A stretch of 64,000 bases of DNA, taken from the NCBI GenBank assembly GCA_948099385.1, contig CANUEZ040000165.1:4786501-4850500 (forward strand). The letters run 5' to 3'. Made by a program: the position numbers and the translations under genes. The DNA comes from Fasciola hepatica. Lineage: Eukaryota; Platyhelminthes; Trematoda; Plagiorchiida; Fasciolidae. Below the pieces are notes generated by a model, which was not told the origin of the DNA, made no database searches, and was given only the letters and a program-made list of their open reading frames with translations. Shown in pieces: positions 21,690 to 33,130 of the stretch. Position 1 is the stretch's first letter. The number at the start of each line of letters is the position of its first letter.

Positions 21690-23850
21690 AAGAGAATACC
21701 ACAATAGCGTACCATTTTCTTCCCACTGTGTTACCTTGTCAAATTATCACAGACACATTTTCAACGCACCCGCAAGTGGTTACTGCGGGTCGTTCTCTGT
21801 GCCTTGCTTGTGAGCGTTCTGCGGCCTGTGACAATAAAGGCAAAACCCATGCTATCGCAAACGCAATCTTTCTTGCACCCATCGCGACTCTGCAGTCTAC
21901 TGTGGTATTATTAGTATCTATTAGAACAACGTACAACCGCCTGACCGAAAGCTGCGTCGAACCAAACTTTGGGGGCAGTCTTGTGTGGCTGGTTTGACGT
22001 CAGTTTGCTAAAGATTGAGGATACATTGAGTCACCTTTTTCTGCTTCTGTTGCACTGTGTTCCCGCGCACTAGCATTGCGTTAGCATACTCCAGTTTGGC
22101 TGATGATTTTTGCCGAGCGGTCACATAATTTGTAAGCCCGACGTCAATCTGTCCAGAACTCCCACAATTTACTCTGGGTTTCATGAATTTGGCATAATTA
22201 TGTTTCTGCATCTTTTTTATGGGTCCTACGTCATTGCCGAACGGTAGTAGCGAACCTGAGGGTAGTACCATCAGCATTTCCGTAAAGTACTCCACTTTCC
22301 CCTCTTCGAACCCTCTTTTGTAGCATATCCAGATAGCGGCTTATTTCCACTTTCTTTGGATTAACTCTTAAGCGAATATATTCTCCCCCCCCCCTCCTAA
22401 AGTTTTTCTAAAATAATAAACCTCGTATGCCCATTGCCGACCGAATCTCCATATGACAAGCTCAGGGCTGCTGTGCTAAATTGAGCGACCTTGCCAGACG
22501 AAACTCGCCCACAGCAGTTGTTCACTGGCGCAGGGTTAGGTGATAGCACTCTGTCTCAACTCCTGCCTTCTGTGCTTTCTCTTGATTCTCAGCCTCAGGC
22601 CAGTGGAAAATTACTCCGATAACTTCAGACAAACCGACCACCGGCAAAAATCGGGGCCATTTAGGTAACGCAACCTGCGTACTCCCCGCCGGAAAAGCTG
22701 GCCAGAAAAGCGGACAAAATACACGAGTGTATTTTCACTCCGGCTAGGCACCAAGCAGATGCCACAACCACCACGTCCGATGGCTGGAAGTTCTTGCAAA
22801 GCAGCTGCATCAGATGAGACTCAAGATCGGCTCCATCAGCTGCTAGGGAGCGCTCCACAAATCACTATCCGGGTCCACTTCCCGCTACAGGAGTGCTCTT
22901 TATTCACGTATGACGTACATGCCAGGCCTCTTCCCGAGTAAAGCCCCTAATCTCTTCTATTACGCAAACATCCGACAGGAATAATACTGAAAGTAATCAG
23001 AGAAGTTCCACGAAGCAGCTTGTTGGCTGGTCGTCAAAATCAAACCAGAGTGAAAGATGTTTTTATCCCGAAGTCCAACCCTTACGGCTTCGTCGCATCA
23101 AGCTAAAACAGGCAATTCTTCATCAATCATTGACTCGGTAATCTTATTCCTCCTACCAGCTACGCTTCTCCCCGGATACTCGATATTCACTACGTGATGG
23201 ACAGCATACTATTATCACACCCTCTGCGAGGACTGTCCTACGCTCTAGTATCTTTCTCTCTATGTACTCCAGAGTCTGGAATAAACCCCCTTTGCATATC
23301 AGATCTTACCGGTCGAGGTTTCCATTGGAGTATGCCATAGATAAACTACTTTCTGTTCCAATAATGTTGCGTTTATTTAACGTCCACATAACTGAAGGTC
23401 AAGTTCACCAAGAAGGCCTCGACTATTAAGCCTTTACTCTGCATTTCTGCAGTACCTTGCCTCCTAAGATTATTCGATTTTTTCCCTTCTCAGTGCTGAC
23501 TGTTTTAAAATTACAAGAGCCCTGCTTGGCCGTTTTTCCTTAGACTTCACTATCGATCTAATAAAATCATGACTGCGTCCACTAATTGTTTTTCCTTACC
23601 GATTTATCGAATCTTGTCGATTTCACTTTCAATTAATTCCTTCCAGATGGCTACTGTATTTCTTTCCTTACACTGTCAATATGCCGCATCTGCTAGACGA
23701 CTTATTACAGTTATTTAGCTGTCTCCTCTGCGGCCCTGAAGCTAACCTCAACGAAATTATGGGAGAGGCTTCAGTAATTGCAACTAGGTATCCTATATAT
23801 ACGTATAAATATATATATATCACTGTCCCATTATTATTAACAAGAGCATG
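21690..23850. other. Unassigned; expected gag region of the gypsy element
   Basis: Pyrimidine-rich with no frame that I can match to a gag or protease. A C10 run lies at 22385-22394. Positions 22500-22960 have the most balanced composition and several short frames but no motif I trust. From about 22960 on, the sequence looks like the CT-rich repeat family. Confidence 0.35.
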
Positions 23851-26105
23851 GTGAATAATCTAGTGCCCCTTGGTGTCCCTTTGCTTACTTTTCCTCTTTT
23901 CCACACCTGGTTCCACCACATATACTCCCATTACTCTCTCAGCGATCGTGGGCTGAAAAGTTTTGGTATCATTTCTCTCACTTGACGTAGCTCATTACCT
24001 GAACTCAACATCCAGTTATGGCGTCACTCATTCTGCCCCCACCCTACACTCCAGCTTAGTTGCTTCCATAACAACTTGCAGAATCTAATTTTATCTTCCA
24101 CAGATTATTTACTTTAGGCCGAATCTTAACCTACTTACTGAATAACATGGCTCTTACCTAACCGCTTCTCTTCTCTGCCTGACATTCCATGGCCACATTT
24201 CCTTCTCGGGGACCCGCTGCATCGATGAGCCCGTGCTTCACTTTTGTTCTTTTATCCGTTAACCGTCGATCCTCAGCTGGGCCATACCCAGACTGCGTTC
24301 CTCCATCTCATTTCCCTTTCCAGTGATCCTAAATGCCGGTCAACCACCTCCGGCAATACACTGATCAACTCCCTGGATGGTGCACCTGGATAATCATGCT
24401 GTATGCCCGTCTATCAATCGCCGGTCCCGTCGGCTCTAATGTCCAAGCTGTCGCAATCTTAATGGTCGATCCTGGATTATATGCCTTTGTCGTGGTTGCT
24501 CTGCCCTCTGTACAGCCGATAATGATCACTCACGCCAATCCCAGTGGTGTGGGGCGCAGTCAGATCTCCCGCTTTGGCCGGCGCACATCGGGCGTGCAGG
24601 CCGTCTGCAACGATGTGCGAGCACAACTAGGCTGGTGGGCCACATCTCCTGTGTTCACTTCACCAAGTGTTTCTCAGGTTGGGTGCCCAGCGCACGGTCA
24701 ACTCCACCCACTACCGCCGGTTGCGGGTTGCACTCTCTAACCCTCCCGCGCTACCGCATCCATTCCTGTCGGTTGCAGATCGCATGCTCCCGCCATTGTT
24801 TTTCCACCGCGGCTTGCTCATCTATCGTTCTTGTCAGCACTCTTATAACTTCCCCTCCGTGTCCTTCTACCCCCTTAAGCAAACTTACTCATCCTGTCCT
24901 AGTTCTTATCATTCTGTACCACGACAGCCCTCACAGCATGGAGCCACTCGCGCCCTATCCATTCTACCCTGCACAGGCCCGCAGAGTTTCTTTTTCCACC
25001 CATGTCGCACTTGCCGGGTCCTAATCTCCATTCACTAGGTACCTCATCAGCTATTATCCTGTCAAATCCTTTTATTGTTTTTCCATCTTATACCTCCCGT
25101 CAATACACACCAGACTCACCCGTACCCATGATCGATCACCATATAAGAACTCGTTGTTCCAACCATTGCATTTTCACAGCCGCGTTTATTATCTTTTCAC
25201 TACCTCCTTTTTACCCTTGCTTGGCCTCGCTACTCTCCTGCGGGTATTCTTCCTAGGCAGTGTCCCAAGAAGCATCTTATGGCTCAATTCATTTTGTGCC
25301 ACGGCCTGCAGGCACGCAGCTCTCAATTCCACCCTCCCAACTCCGAAGCACAACTAATTCTCGTGCCTTTTGTTCGTTCACAGGTTTACCCGTCTGGATG
25401 ATATCGCTCTTGTTTTATTATTTTTGCAGCAAAACAATCTGATTGTTCATCTCTTACCTGTTTTTTTCTTGGTCTGTACTTTCACCTGTTTCGTATATTG
25501 CTCGACACAGGCATCTTCGGTTTGCCTTCCAGACTAAGCTGCATTTCCGCATTCCACTTATTGTAAAGCCATCGTCACGTCATTATTTCCACGGACAGCT
25601 TCACACCATATGGTCCGATATTATCTGACCTTTTCGATCCTTTAAGTCTTTTGTTCTCTCCGACATTATCCTCCGTTACAACTGTTGCCTCCTTGCACGA
25701 AAGTTCGCCTTACCTCCGAGCTACCGTTCCCACTGCTACTTCACACTAATCCAAACACCCTGTACTTTTATTCGCTCCGCTTTCTCCGGCCACCTTTTCT
25801 CTGCATAAAGTAGGTCCATTTATTACCACCGCACCCATTTTTTGACCGTCATCAGATAACCCACCTGCAATAATCAGATTGTTAGATTCGTCCTTACCTG
25901 TTTTCCCAGAACCTTTCCTTCACGTCCCCTCGGTTGTCAACTTCTGCTCACAGCCATCACTTCTGTGTTTCTAAAATCGCCTCGTTCTCAGTTGGTTCCC
26001 TATGCTCACCTGTCATAATCAAATTCTTCAAGACCGATCCAAGTTATTTCTGCATCATTTGATCTAACTTTACCTGAATATTCCAAGCACTTCCACTTCC
26101 GAGTT
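23850..26105 (+). repeat. Pyrimidine-rich dispersed repeat, copy A
   Basis: CT-rich on the plus strand. It aligns with copy F in reverse over 23860-25060 and with copy B (36800-37455) from about 25440 (shared ACAGGCATCTTC, CACTT..GTAAA, GATCTAAC). It stops abruptly at about 26105, where copy F begins in the opposite direction; the 3' end seen in copy B (37460-38147) is absent. It has no sustained coding frame apart from the conserved tract 24216-24726. Confidence 0.7.
24216..24726 (+). repeat. 511-bp tract, inverted twin of 28229-28739
   Basis: This tract and its inverted twin appear identical apart from one or two bases and have no indel, whereas flanking sequence of the two copies is visibly diverged (roughly 70% by eye). 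Both carry the same 128-codon frame beginning MPVNHLRQYTDQLPGW at 24333. I recognise no family. The abrupt limits suggest gene conversion between inverted copies, a more recent duplication, or constraint. Confidence 0.85.
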
Positions 26106-26107
26106 GC

Positions 26108-29100
26108 ATTACTTATAATAATGTTTTATCTCGGAGAAGTCCCGAAGCATGCCTAACGCATGGTCAAAATTTTTACACGCGACAAAGCCGACAGACAAAG
26201 TTCATGAAAAATTTAGAAATAAGCAAGACAAAGGGGGGCAGGAAGAAATAAATGGGAGATGAGAGGGAGATAAATGTATGCGCCCCAGGGAGTATTGAAG
26301 GGCTTTTAAGTGAACCCGGAGATGGATTCGAATTTCAGCCCTGCAAGTATGAAGGTCAAGGACAGATGGAGCTGCAGGATGAGCCAAGTGTAGGAGGACG
26401 GAACCTAAGAGTTTTACATAAAGGGACTGAAATTCGGCTTTAGAAGTTATTGTTGAGAGAAACGATGAAGCAAAATAGAAAAAGTAGAGAAGAAAGGAAG
26501 AACAAAAAATTGAGTTTTATGGTTGGGGACTTAGTAGCCATGAACAATGCGTTATTGCAATAAACGGGCGGTTTCAATTTGAAAACAGGGGGCTAGAAAG
26601 GCAAGATGTAAAGAGTGCGTCATATGGCGGCGATGCCGCGGAAAGACCGAGACACGGTAAATGTGAGACCCAGCTATAGACAAAATAGACGCATACCAAG
26701 AGGGGCGGCGGCGTGGTGGCATGAGAACTGGCCGGCGAGGAACTGAAGGAGGCAGGAAAATATATGGATATATATATCCCAGCAGGAGCGAATAGCCGTG
26801 GAGAGACGGAACACGGAAATAGCAGTGCCAGGAAGAGATAGGTAGGGTGAGGCCAAATGATGCCGAAGTAACTTGGATAAACCCTGACGAATTTTCTTAT
26901 GACCGGTGAATATGGGGAATCAGCAGCAAAAGAGAACCGACTTTGGGAGCACAGAAGTAACGGATGTGGGCGGAAGTTGATAAGCGATGGAGTATGGAGG
27001 AAAAGATCGATGTACTCAGGTACAAATGAATCTAACAGTGTGATTATTTCAGGTGTGACATATGGTGACGTTCGAACATGGGGGAAGCGTTAATAAATGG
27101 AGGCACATTATGCAACGAGATGGTCGTGAAAATCGCTGGAGAATGCAGAGCGGATGGGAGCACGGGGTGGTTGGAAAGGTGTAAAAGGTCACTGGGGAAG
27201 GGTAACTTGGTGGTTAGAAGAACTGTGGTGAGAAAATGCATCAGTCGTAACAACGAATAAAATGGGAGGGAAATGAGGAAGTGAGGGATCAGAAAGATCA
27301 GGCAACAGCAAATATCGTGGTTTGAAACTGTATGTGAGAATGACGAATTTGCGATGAATTTACATCAGGTGGAACGCGGAAAAGCAGCGCAGCCTGAAAG
27401 GCACAATGAAGTTGCCTGTGACGAGCGGTGTACGAAGCGGACGATGGTGTTGACCAAAGAAAACCAGGCAAAAATGATCAGTTAGATCTTTTTTCTGCAG
27501 ATGACACAGGATAAAGACCGAGAAGAGGAAAATAACCCGGATGGGACGGCCTATGATAGAACAAAAATGCACGAAAAATATTTGTGCGTCGGGGTTGGGC
27601 GAGTGAAACTGGAGAGTTGCGTCCCATCATACAAATGGATTGGGCCGGAAGTTACACATCGGTACACTTCCTAGGAGGAGGATCCAGGGAAGAATTACGG
27701 ATTCGGGCATGAACAATAGGGAGGTTATAAAAGGATAATAAATTTGGTCGTAAAAATTGCAACGGTTGGAACGGCGAGTTCTTATATGGTGATTGGTCAT
27801 GGTTACGGGTATATCTGGTGCCTGATGGTGGAAGGTTTAAGATGGGAAAAAAGGATATCGCAAAATGGCAGCAAGTGAGTTATGTGATCGGTGAGCTTTA
27901 TGAGTATATGGAGGTACCCAGTGAAAACTGATTAGGAGCCGACAGGGGCGAAATGGGTGGAAAAAAACACATTTCGGGCTTGGGCAGATAGAAATGGATA
28001 AGGCGAGACTGACATCATGCACTGAGGGTTGTCATTGGAAAACACAATAGGAACAAAAACAGAATAAATAAGTGTGCATACAGAGGTGGAACGACACGAA
28101 AAGGGAAGTGATAAGAGTGCTGACAAGAACGATAGATGAGCGAAACGTGGTGGAATATTGGTAAGAGCATGCGGTCCGCAACGGACAGTGGGGAATGCGA
28201 TACCGTGAGGAGAATTGGAGCGCGCAATCCGCAACCGGCGGTATTGGGTGGAGTTGACCGTGCGCTGGGCACCCAACCTGAGAAACACTTGGTGAAGTGA
28301 ACACAGGAGATGTGGCCCACCAGCCTAGTTGTGCTCGCACATCGTTGCAGACGGCCTGCACGCCCGATGTGCGCCGGCCAAAGCGGGAGATCTGACTGCG
28401 CCCCACACCACTGGGATTGGCGTGAGTGATCATTATCGGCTGTACAGAGGGCAGAGCAACCACGACAAAGGCATATAATCCAGGATCGACCATTAAGATT
28501 GCGACAGCTTGGACATTAGAGCCGACGGGACCGGCGATTGATAGACGGGCATACAGCATGATTATCCAGGTGCACCATCCAGGGAGTTGATCAGTGTATT
28601 GCCGGAGGTGGTTGACCGGCATTTAGGATCACTGGAAAGGGAAATGAGATGGAGGAACGCAGTCTGGGTATGGCCCAGCTGAGGATCGACGGTTAACGGA
28701 TAAAAGAACAAAAGTGAAGCACGGGCTCATCGATGCAGCTGATCCCTAAGACAAACTGAGGCCATGAAATGAGATTAATAAAGGAAAAGCATATGTAGGG
28801 CTTAAAAAATCAATGGGAATTTAATGTTTTTCCCAGAGTAGTCATCCAGCAGAAAGAAAGATTGAGCTCTGCATGGAATCACAGAGGAAACTTAGCTGGG
28901 AGATAGGGTGGGGCAGAATGAGTGACGTCATACCTGGATGTTGAGTTCAGTTATTGAACCACGCTAAGTGAGAGAAATGCGACTAAATTTTCCAGTACAG
29001 AATGGCAAAAGTGGTGGTGGAAGTATACGTGGTGGGGCCAGGTGGGGATAAGAGGCAAAGTAGACAAAATGACCTTAAGGAGCGTCGAGCTAATACCCAT

Positions 29101-29165
29101 TCTGTAGCCATGCAGTGGGAGACAGAATAGGTGAGACGTTGAAAGTGGGAGCTATATACGGACTG
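26108..29165 (-). repeat. Pyrimidine-rich dispersed repeat, copy F
   Basis: CT-rich on the minus strand. Its 3' end at 26114-26200, read on the minus strand, has TTTGTCTGTCGGCTTTG, GTGTAAAAATTTTGACC, ATGCGTTAGGCATGC and GATAAAACATTATTATAAG, matching the terminus of copy B point for point. The body aligns with copy A in reverse up to about 29160, after which gypsy RT begins. Short frames inside are not conserved apart from the 511-bp tract. Confidence 0.72.
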
Positions 29166-29279
29166 GTAAATATATGAAGATTCGTACAGAAAACCAGAAA
29201 GACCTCACAATTCTTTACCTCTTTTCTTCATGCACATATATTTACTCATATATTTCCTCTGCATCTTTGACGTCTCAGA

Positions 29280-31440
29280 AGTTAACTATTATCGGTATTA
29301 TAACACCCGGTGATTGGAGACTACAAGGTGACTATTGGGCACTGAAGAACAGTACAATCCCTGACGGAAGTCCCTTTCCCTAGACTCGCAATTTTCCTCT
29401 CGGCTAGTCGGGAAAAACCGTTTTCTGCAAAAATCGATCTGGCCGAAGCCTAAAATTATATTCTCATGACCGCGGAAGACTTAACAAAAACAGCCATCAG
29501 TACTTCACATGGTCTCTTTGAATTTCTTCGAGTACCTTTTGGTTTCGGGAACGAGATACAAATTTTCCAGCGATTTATCAACTTGTTTTTCCACTTTCTC
29601 GAATTCGTGTTTACTTATGTTGACTATACTTCGATGACCAGTAAAGGCTAAGCTGAACGCTACGGCCATCGCGGAGAAGTTTTCCGACGGCCCTCAGGCA
29701 ATGATATTTGCATCACAACAGCCAAGTCGTTCTTTGTAGCCCTTAGTCTCGACTTCCTGGAAGCCGCATCGACAGTCACGGCACCACACCACTACCAGGG
29801 GATATATTCGCCACCGCCGGCTGTCCGCCTTCAGAATCCATGAAACGGTTTGGAAGGTCCCCTGAGACAGTAAATTGGTATCATCTTTTAGTCTCCAACT
29901 GCGTAGACGTTTTAAAACCTCACACTGACCCGAGGCTAAGCAACCCGGAGAAATCATCTTCCCGGAAGCTGCCAAGAAAACGTCTGCAAGCGTGAAATCC
30001 GTCCCATCACGTGTCACTTTCCTGATTCGTTTGGGATCTGACAGTAAATCCTCTCATGTTCTGAAGACTGACGTCTCACGGACAGCAGTTGGCGCTGTTT
30101 CACAAGTTGACAACAATGGCCAAGAGCCTCTTGCCCCCCCCCCCCCGCCCCGCCAAAACTCCGGCCTGAGCAGAAGTGATGCATTACTTTCGGTAGGGAA
30201 CTGATAGCTGTCTATCTCGCAGAGAAAAGCTTTCAGCATGTGCCCGAAAGTCCTCCCTTGGACATTCTCACAGACCACCTACGATAGGTGTGTGCATTTT
30301 AAAACGCCGCGGATCGTTATCCACCGAAAGAGGTCAGACACAACATTTCACAACTTTCGATGGATATACCGCACATAACTGTTTCCGGCAACTTTGTGGG
30401 CGATGCGCAGTCTTGTGCGTGAATCAGTCATTTGTCGTCATCCCAATCCGACGATGAGCTGCATCAGCCTCGTTCTCACTAACGTTCACCATTTGTCCAG
30501 TGCTCTTTGCCTCACACTGCCATAACCATTTTCTCTGATGTTTCAAAACACAAACCCAACCCGTTTGTCCCTGGTGATTTTCGGCGAGCAGCTTTTGGTG
30601 GCTTCACTCAATTTCAAGCGTCGGTGTTTGTTCTCCTGTGAAACTTGTTGCCGATCTTTTCGTCTGACCTAACTTGAGCAAAGACCCTTGCACTTGAGCG
30701 AGAGTGCTTGCCGTGCCACCCTTTCCGCAGTTCATTGCAGTAAGATCACTACCCCCGGTTGGTTTACTTTGCCTGATAATCGTGTTAGGCGGGCACACAT
30801 TGATTAAGTAAGCTTCTGTCTTTCTTCCAATGGGTTCACTTATGTTTTGACATGGTTTGATCGTTTTACCCATTGGGTTTAGGCTGTTACCCTCAGAGAC
30901 GTTTCTGCTGAAACGGGTGCATAAAACTTCGTGGACCCTTGAGTTGCTTGTTTTGGATTGTCTGCTAATATTACGTCCGACTGAGGCGAGCAATTCTAGT
31001 CCGCTTTCTTCCATGACCTAAATCGAATTCTTCGTTGCGAACACAATAAAACTACGGCTTACCACCAAGCATTCAAAGGTCCAGTCGAGCGCTTCCACTA
31101 CCAGCTAGAAGTCTCTTCTTGGCTGCCACTTCAACTCAACGGGTAGGAAACTACCGGCCATAGTCCCTAGCATTCGCGACACAGTCAAGAAGAATTTACG
31201 TCTCACCCCGGCAGAATCCATTTATGCATCAACTTCGTGTCTGCCAGGAGAAATAATCTTTGACCGTGCTACTTCAGACCCAGACCCTAAGCCGCGCTTA
31301 ACTCGCTTAACCAGTCACATGCGCCAACTTCATCCTCCGGATACACGGCACACTACCCGCCCACAGGAAGTTTCTCGTAGTTTTTCCACCTGCCCTCCTG
31401 TTTATGTTCTGGTTGATTTCGTTCGTCGGCTATTTTAACT
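29280..31440 (+). pseudogene. Ty3/gypsy pol: RT, RNase H and integrase remains
   Basis: RT blocks GDWRLQGDYWALKNSTIPD (about 29306-29362), a degraded FSSRL..FxKxD strand, then LTKTAIS..HGLFEFLRVPF (29478-29540), FQRFI and the catalytic box as YVDY in place of YIDD (about 29615). RNase H follows with SHVLKTDVSRTAVGAVSQVD (30053-30112), where TDA has become TDV. After many breaks, integrase C-terminal signs appear: VERFHYQLE (31086-31112), IRDTVKKNLRLTPAES (about 31167-31214), CLPGE and RLTRLTSHMRQL. A C13 run interrupts RNase H at 30134-30146. It is not functional. Confidence 0.82.
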
Positions 31441-31689
31441 GTGATATATTGATCTCTTTCGTGTTATCAAACGTTGCGATCGTCACTTTGTCATTGATTG
31501 CAGTAGGCGCAATGATTTCATTAGCTTTAGTCGTCTTGAGTTAGCTTATTTCCTGTCTGCATTTGTCATGGATCTTGTCATTGTTCCAATCACACTCACA
31601 TCTTTAGGACCTTCCCGTTCGCCTCAGACAACACTACCATCACCACTGACGGAACCGCACCCATCACCATCACAAATACTGTTGTCGCC

Positions 31690-31873
31690 ATCACGCCCCC
31701 CCCCCCAGGGAGTTCAAAACTACAGAAAAAGATTGACCTTAGCGTAAAATTACGACTCCCACTTTGCCCTCAAGACTTCGATTATTTGACATGTTCAAGT
31801 TGAGCACTTCCGGTCTATTCTGGTGCATCGCTCTACGGGGGAGTTCCGTGGCACTCAGCACATTCCAAATATT
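31690..31873 (+). other. Gypsy 3' untranslated region with purine tract
   Basis: Between the integrase remains and the right LTR-like repeat. It holds a C11 run (31696-31706) and ACGGGGGAGTTCCG near 31838, a plausible polypurine tract about 30 bp before the repeat. If that is the real tract, the LTR begins nearer 31848 than 31874. Confidence 0.4.
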
Positions 31874-32159
31874 TGTGACGAGTCGGCCGCCATAACGTGT
31901 GACACGGTCAGGTAGAGCTTTGCAGCCACGCACGCGGATGGGCCTCGACCAACCAGGATCGCCGAGAACGGGTACGATAAAAGCTCACTGTGATTGGCTA
32001 ACTCCTTTCCTACTAATTTTTCCTTCTGACTCGACATATTTATACAACCCAGTTCTGCAATACAACTAATGTGCTACTTCGCAGCCTTGATGTTTTTGCT
32101 GCTCTTGTTCGCGTAGTTCTGGGCGGTAGCAAATTCAGTACGTCCCATCAGTTCGGTCA
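31874..32159 (+). repeat. Ty3/gypsy LTR-like repeat, right copy
   Basis: Direct repeat of 21404-21689, also 286 bp, beginning TGTGACGAG and ending TCGGTCA. Differences from the left copy concentrate in the first 40 bp. It is followed by 0.5 kb (32160-32664) with no recognised feature. Confidence 0.65.
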
Positions 32160-32664
32160 TTTTGAGTGCTGCAGCTGTCGTTGATTCAAGCAGCCATCCA
32201 CTGTTGAACAGCTAGACCAGCAGGCTGGTACATCTTAAACTGAAGACTGGGTCGAATGTTTTGAATTATGGTGTAGCCTACAGAAGGATGGGAAGAAGGG
32301 GAACTAGATGGCACTCTTCTTGATGTCTGGCAGCCATCCATTATACTCGTTCATGAAGGACCTTGCATATCCCAGAGACACTGCCGCAGCTGGGTCCGAT
32401 GGGCGGAAGGCTCTGCGGCTGGGCCAAGTCTTTCCGGCCTACTTCCAGGAGGTTAAAAATACCAAACTTCTTATGCTGGTCCGAGGTCCCAACATGAAGT
32501 TCGTGAATTCATTTTGACGCTTCAGGCACAGGTTGCATAGTGTGGTTTTGATGGCCAGTTGAAGACCCATTTGCATGGCAGCCCCATGGCCGGTATAAAC
32601 CATCTGGAACCGCCTTTTTTCGTGTTTCAACTACGGTAAAGCGATCTGATTGGTTGTCTCAACT

Positions 32665-33023
32665 TGTAAAGAACAAATACTGAAAATCCTTCCAAATGTT
32701 CCACGTGCTTTGTAGATTTTACTATATTTAACATTACCTTGAAAAGCTCACTCATATACCACACCTTTTCACGTTTGTTTATCCATGTGAGACATTTGAA
32801 TTTGGCCTTGAACCGCTTCTGACTGTCGTGCTTGAGCCACTGGGCTTTGGACCTTTGGGTTTTACTGTGAAGTCTATTTGGCCGCATACTTGAGGTTTGT
32901 ATGTATTTGCATCCTTTGTGAATTTCAATTTAGTACCGTAGAAACTACGAATTAATCTTGTTTTGGTCTTGGGATTCGTCTGAATTGGCTACGCGTTGCT
33001 CGATTTGCGAGAATTGATTTACA
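32665..33023 (+). repeat. BEL/Pao 5' LTR
   Basis: A 359-bp LTR beginning TGTAAAGAAC and ending GATTTACA, repeated at 36442-36800 with the same length and only a few substitutions. The sequence before it is CAACT and that after the 3' LTR is CACCT, a probable 5-bp target duplication with one change. The near-identity of the LTRs indicates a fairly recent insertion compared with the surrounding elements. Confidence 0.93.
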
Positions 33024-33130
33024 GTACTGAATGGGAACCTGGACAAGAAAACTCATTGGAAATGCCCAGACGAGGAGGCAAGAACCTTTTGGGATAACCG
33101 GAATTAACTCGGCAAGTCTCTGGGGGTGGT

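Larger units (their letters stand above)
21404..32159 (+). mobile_element. Ty3/gypsy element with nested insertions
   Basis: Two direct LTR-like repeats bracket gypsy pol remains at 29280-31440, so the simplest reading is one old gypsy element (CsRn1-like by the style of its pol motifs). Its 5' half was invaded by two tail-to-tail copies of the pyrimidine-rich repeat (about 23850-29160). Removing them leaves about 5.4 kb, a normal gypsy length. Alternatively the two repeats are unrelated LTRs of the same family. Confidence 0.5.

Noticed and set aside
23440..25630. Plus-strand frames of 60-135 codons in copy A as separate genes
   Set aside because: Apart from the tract shared with copy F they are not kept between repeat copies and follow the CT-rich composition.
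30604..31014. A 136-codon minus-strand open frame as a gene
   Set aside because: It overlaps gypsy integrase remains on the plus strand and shows no motif; it is most likely a chance frame.
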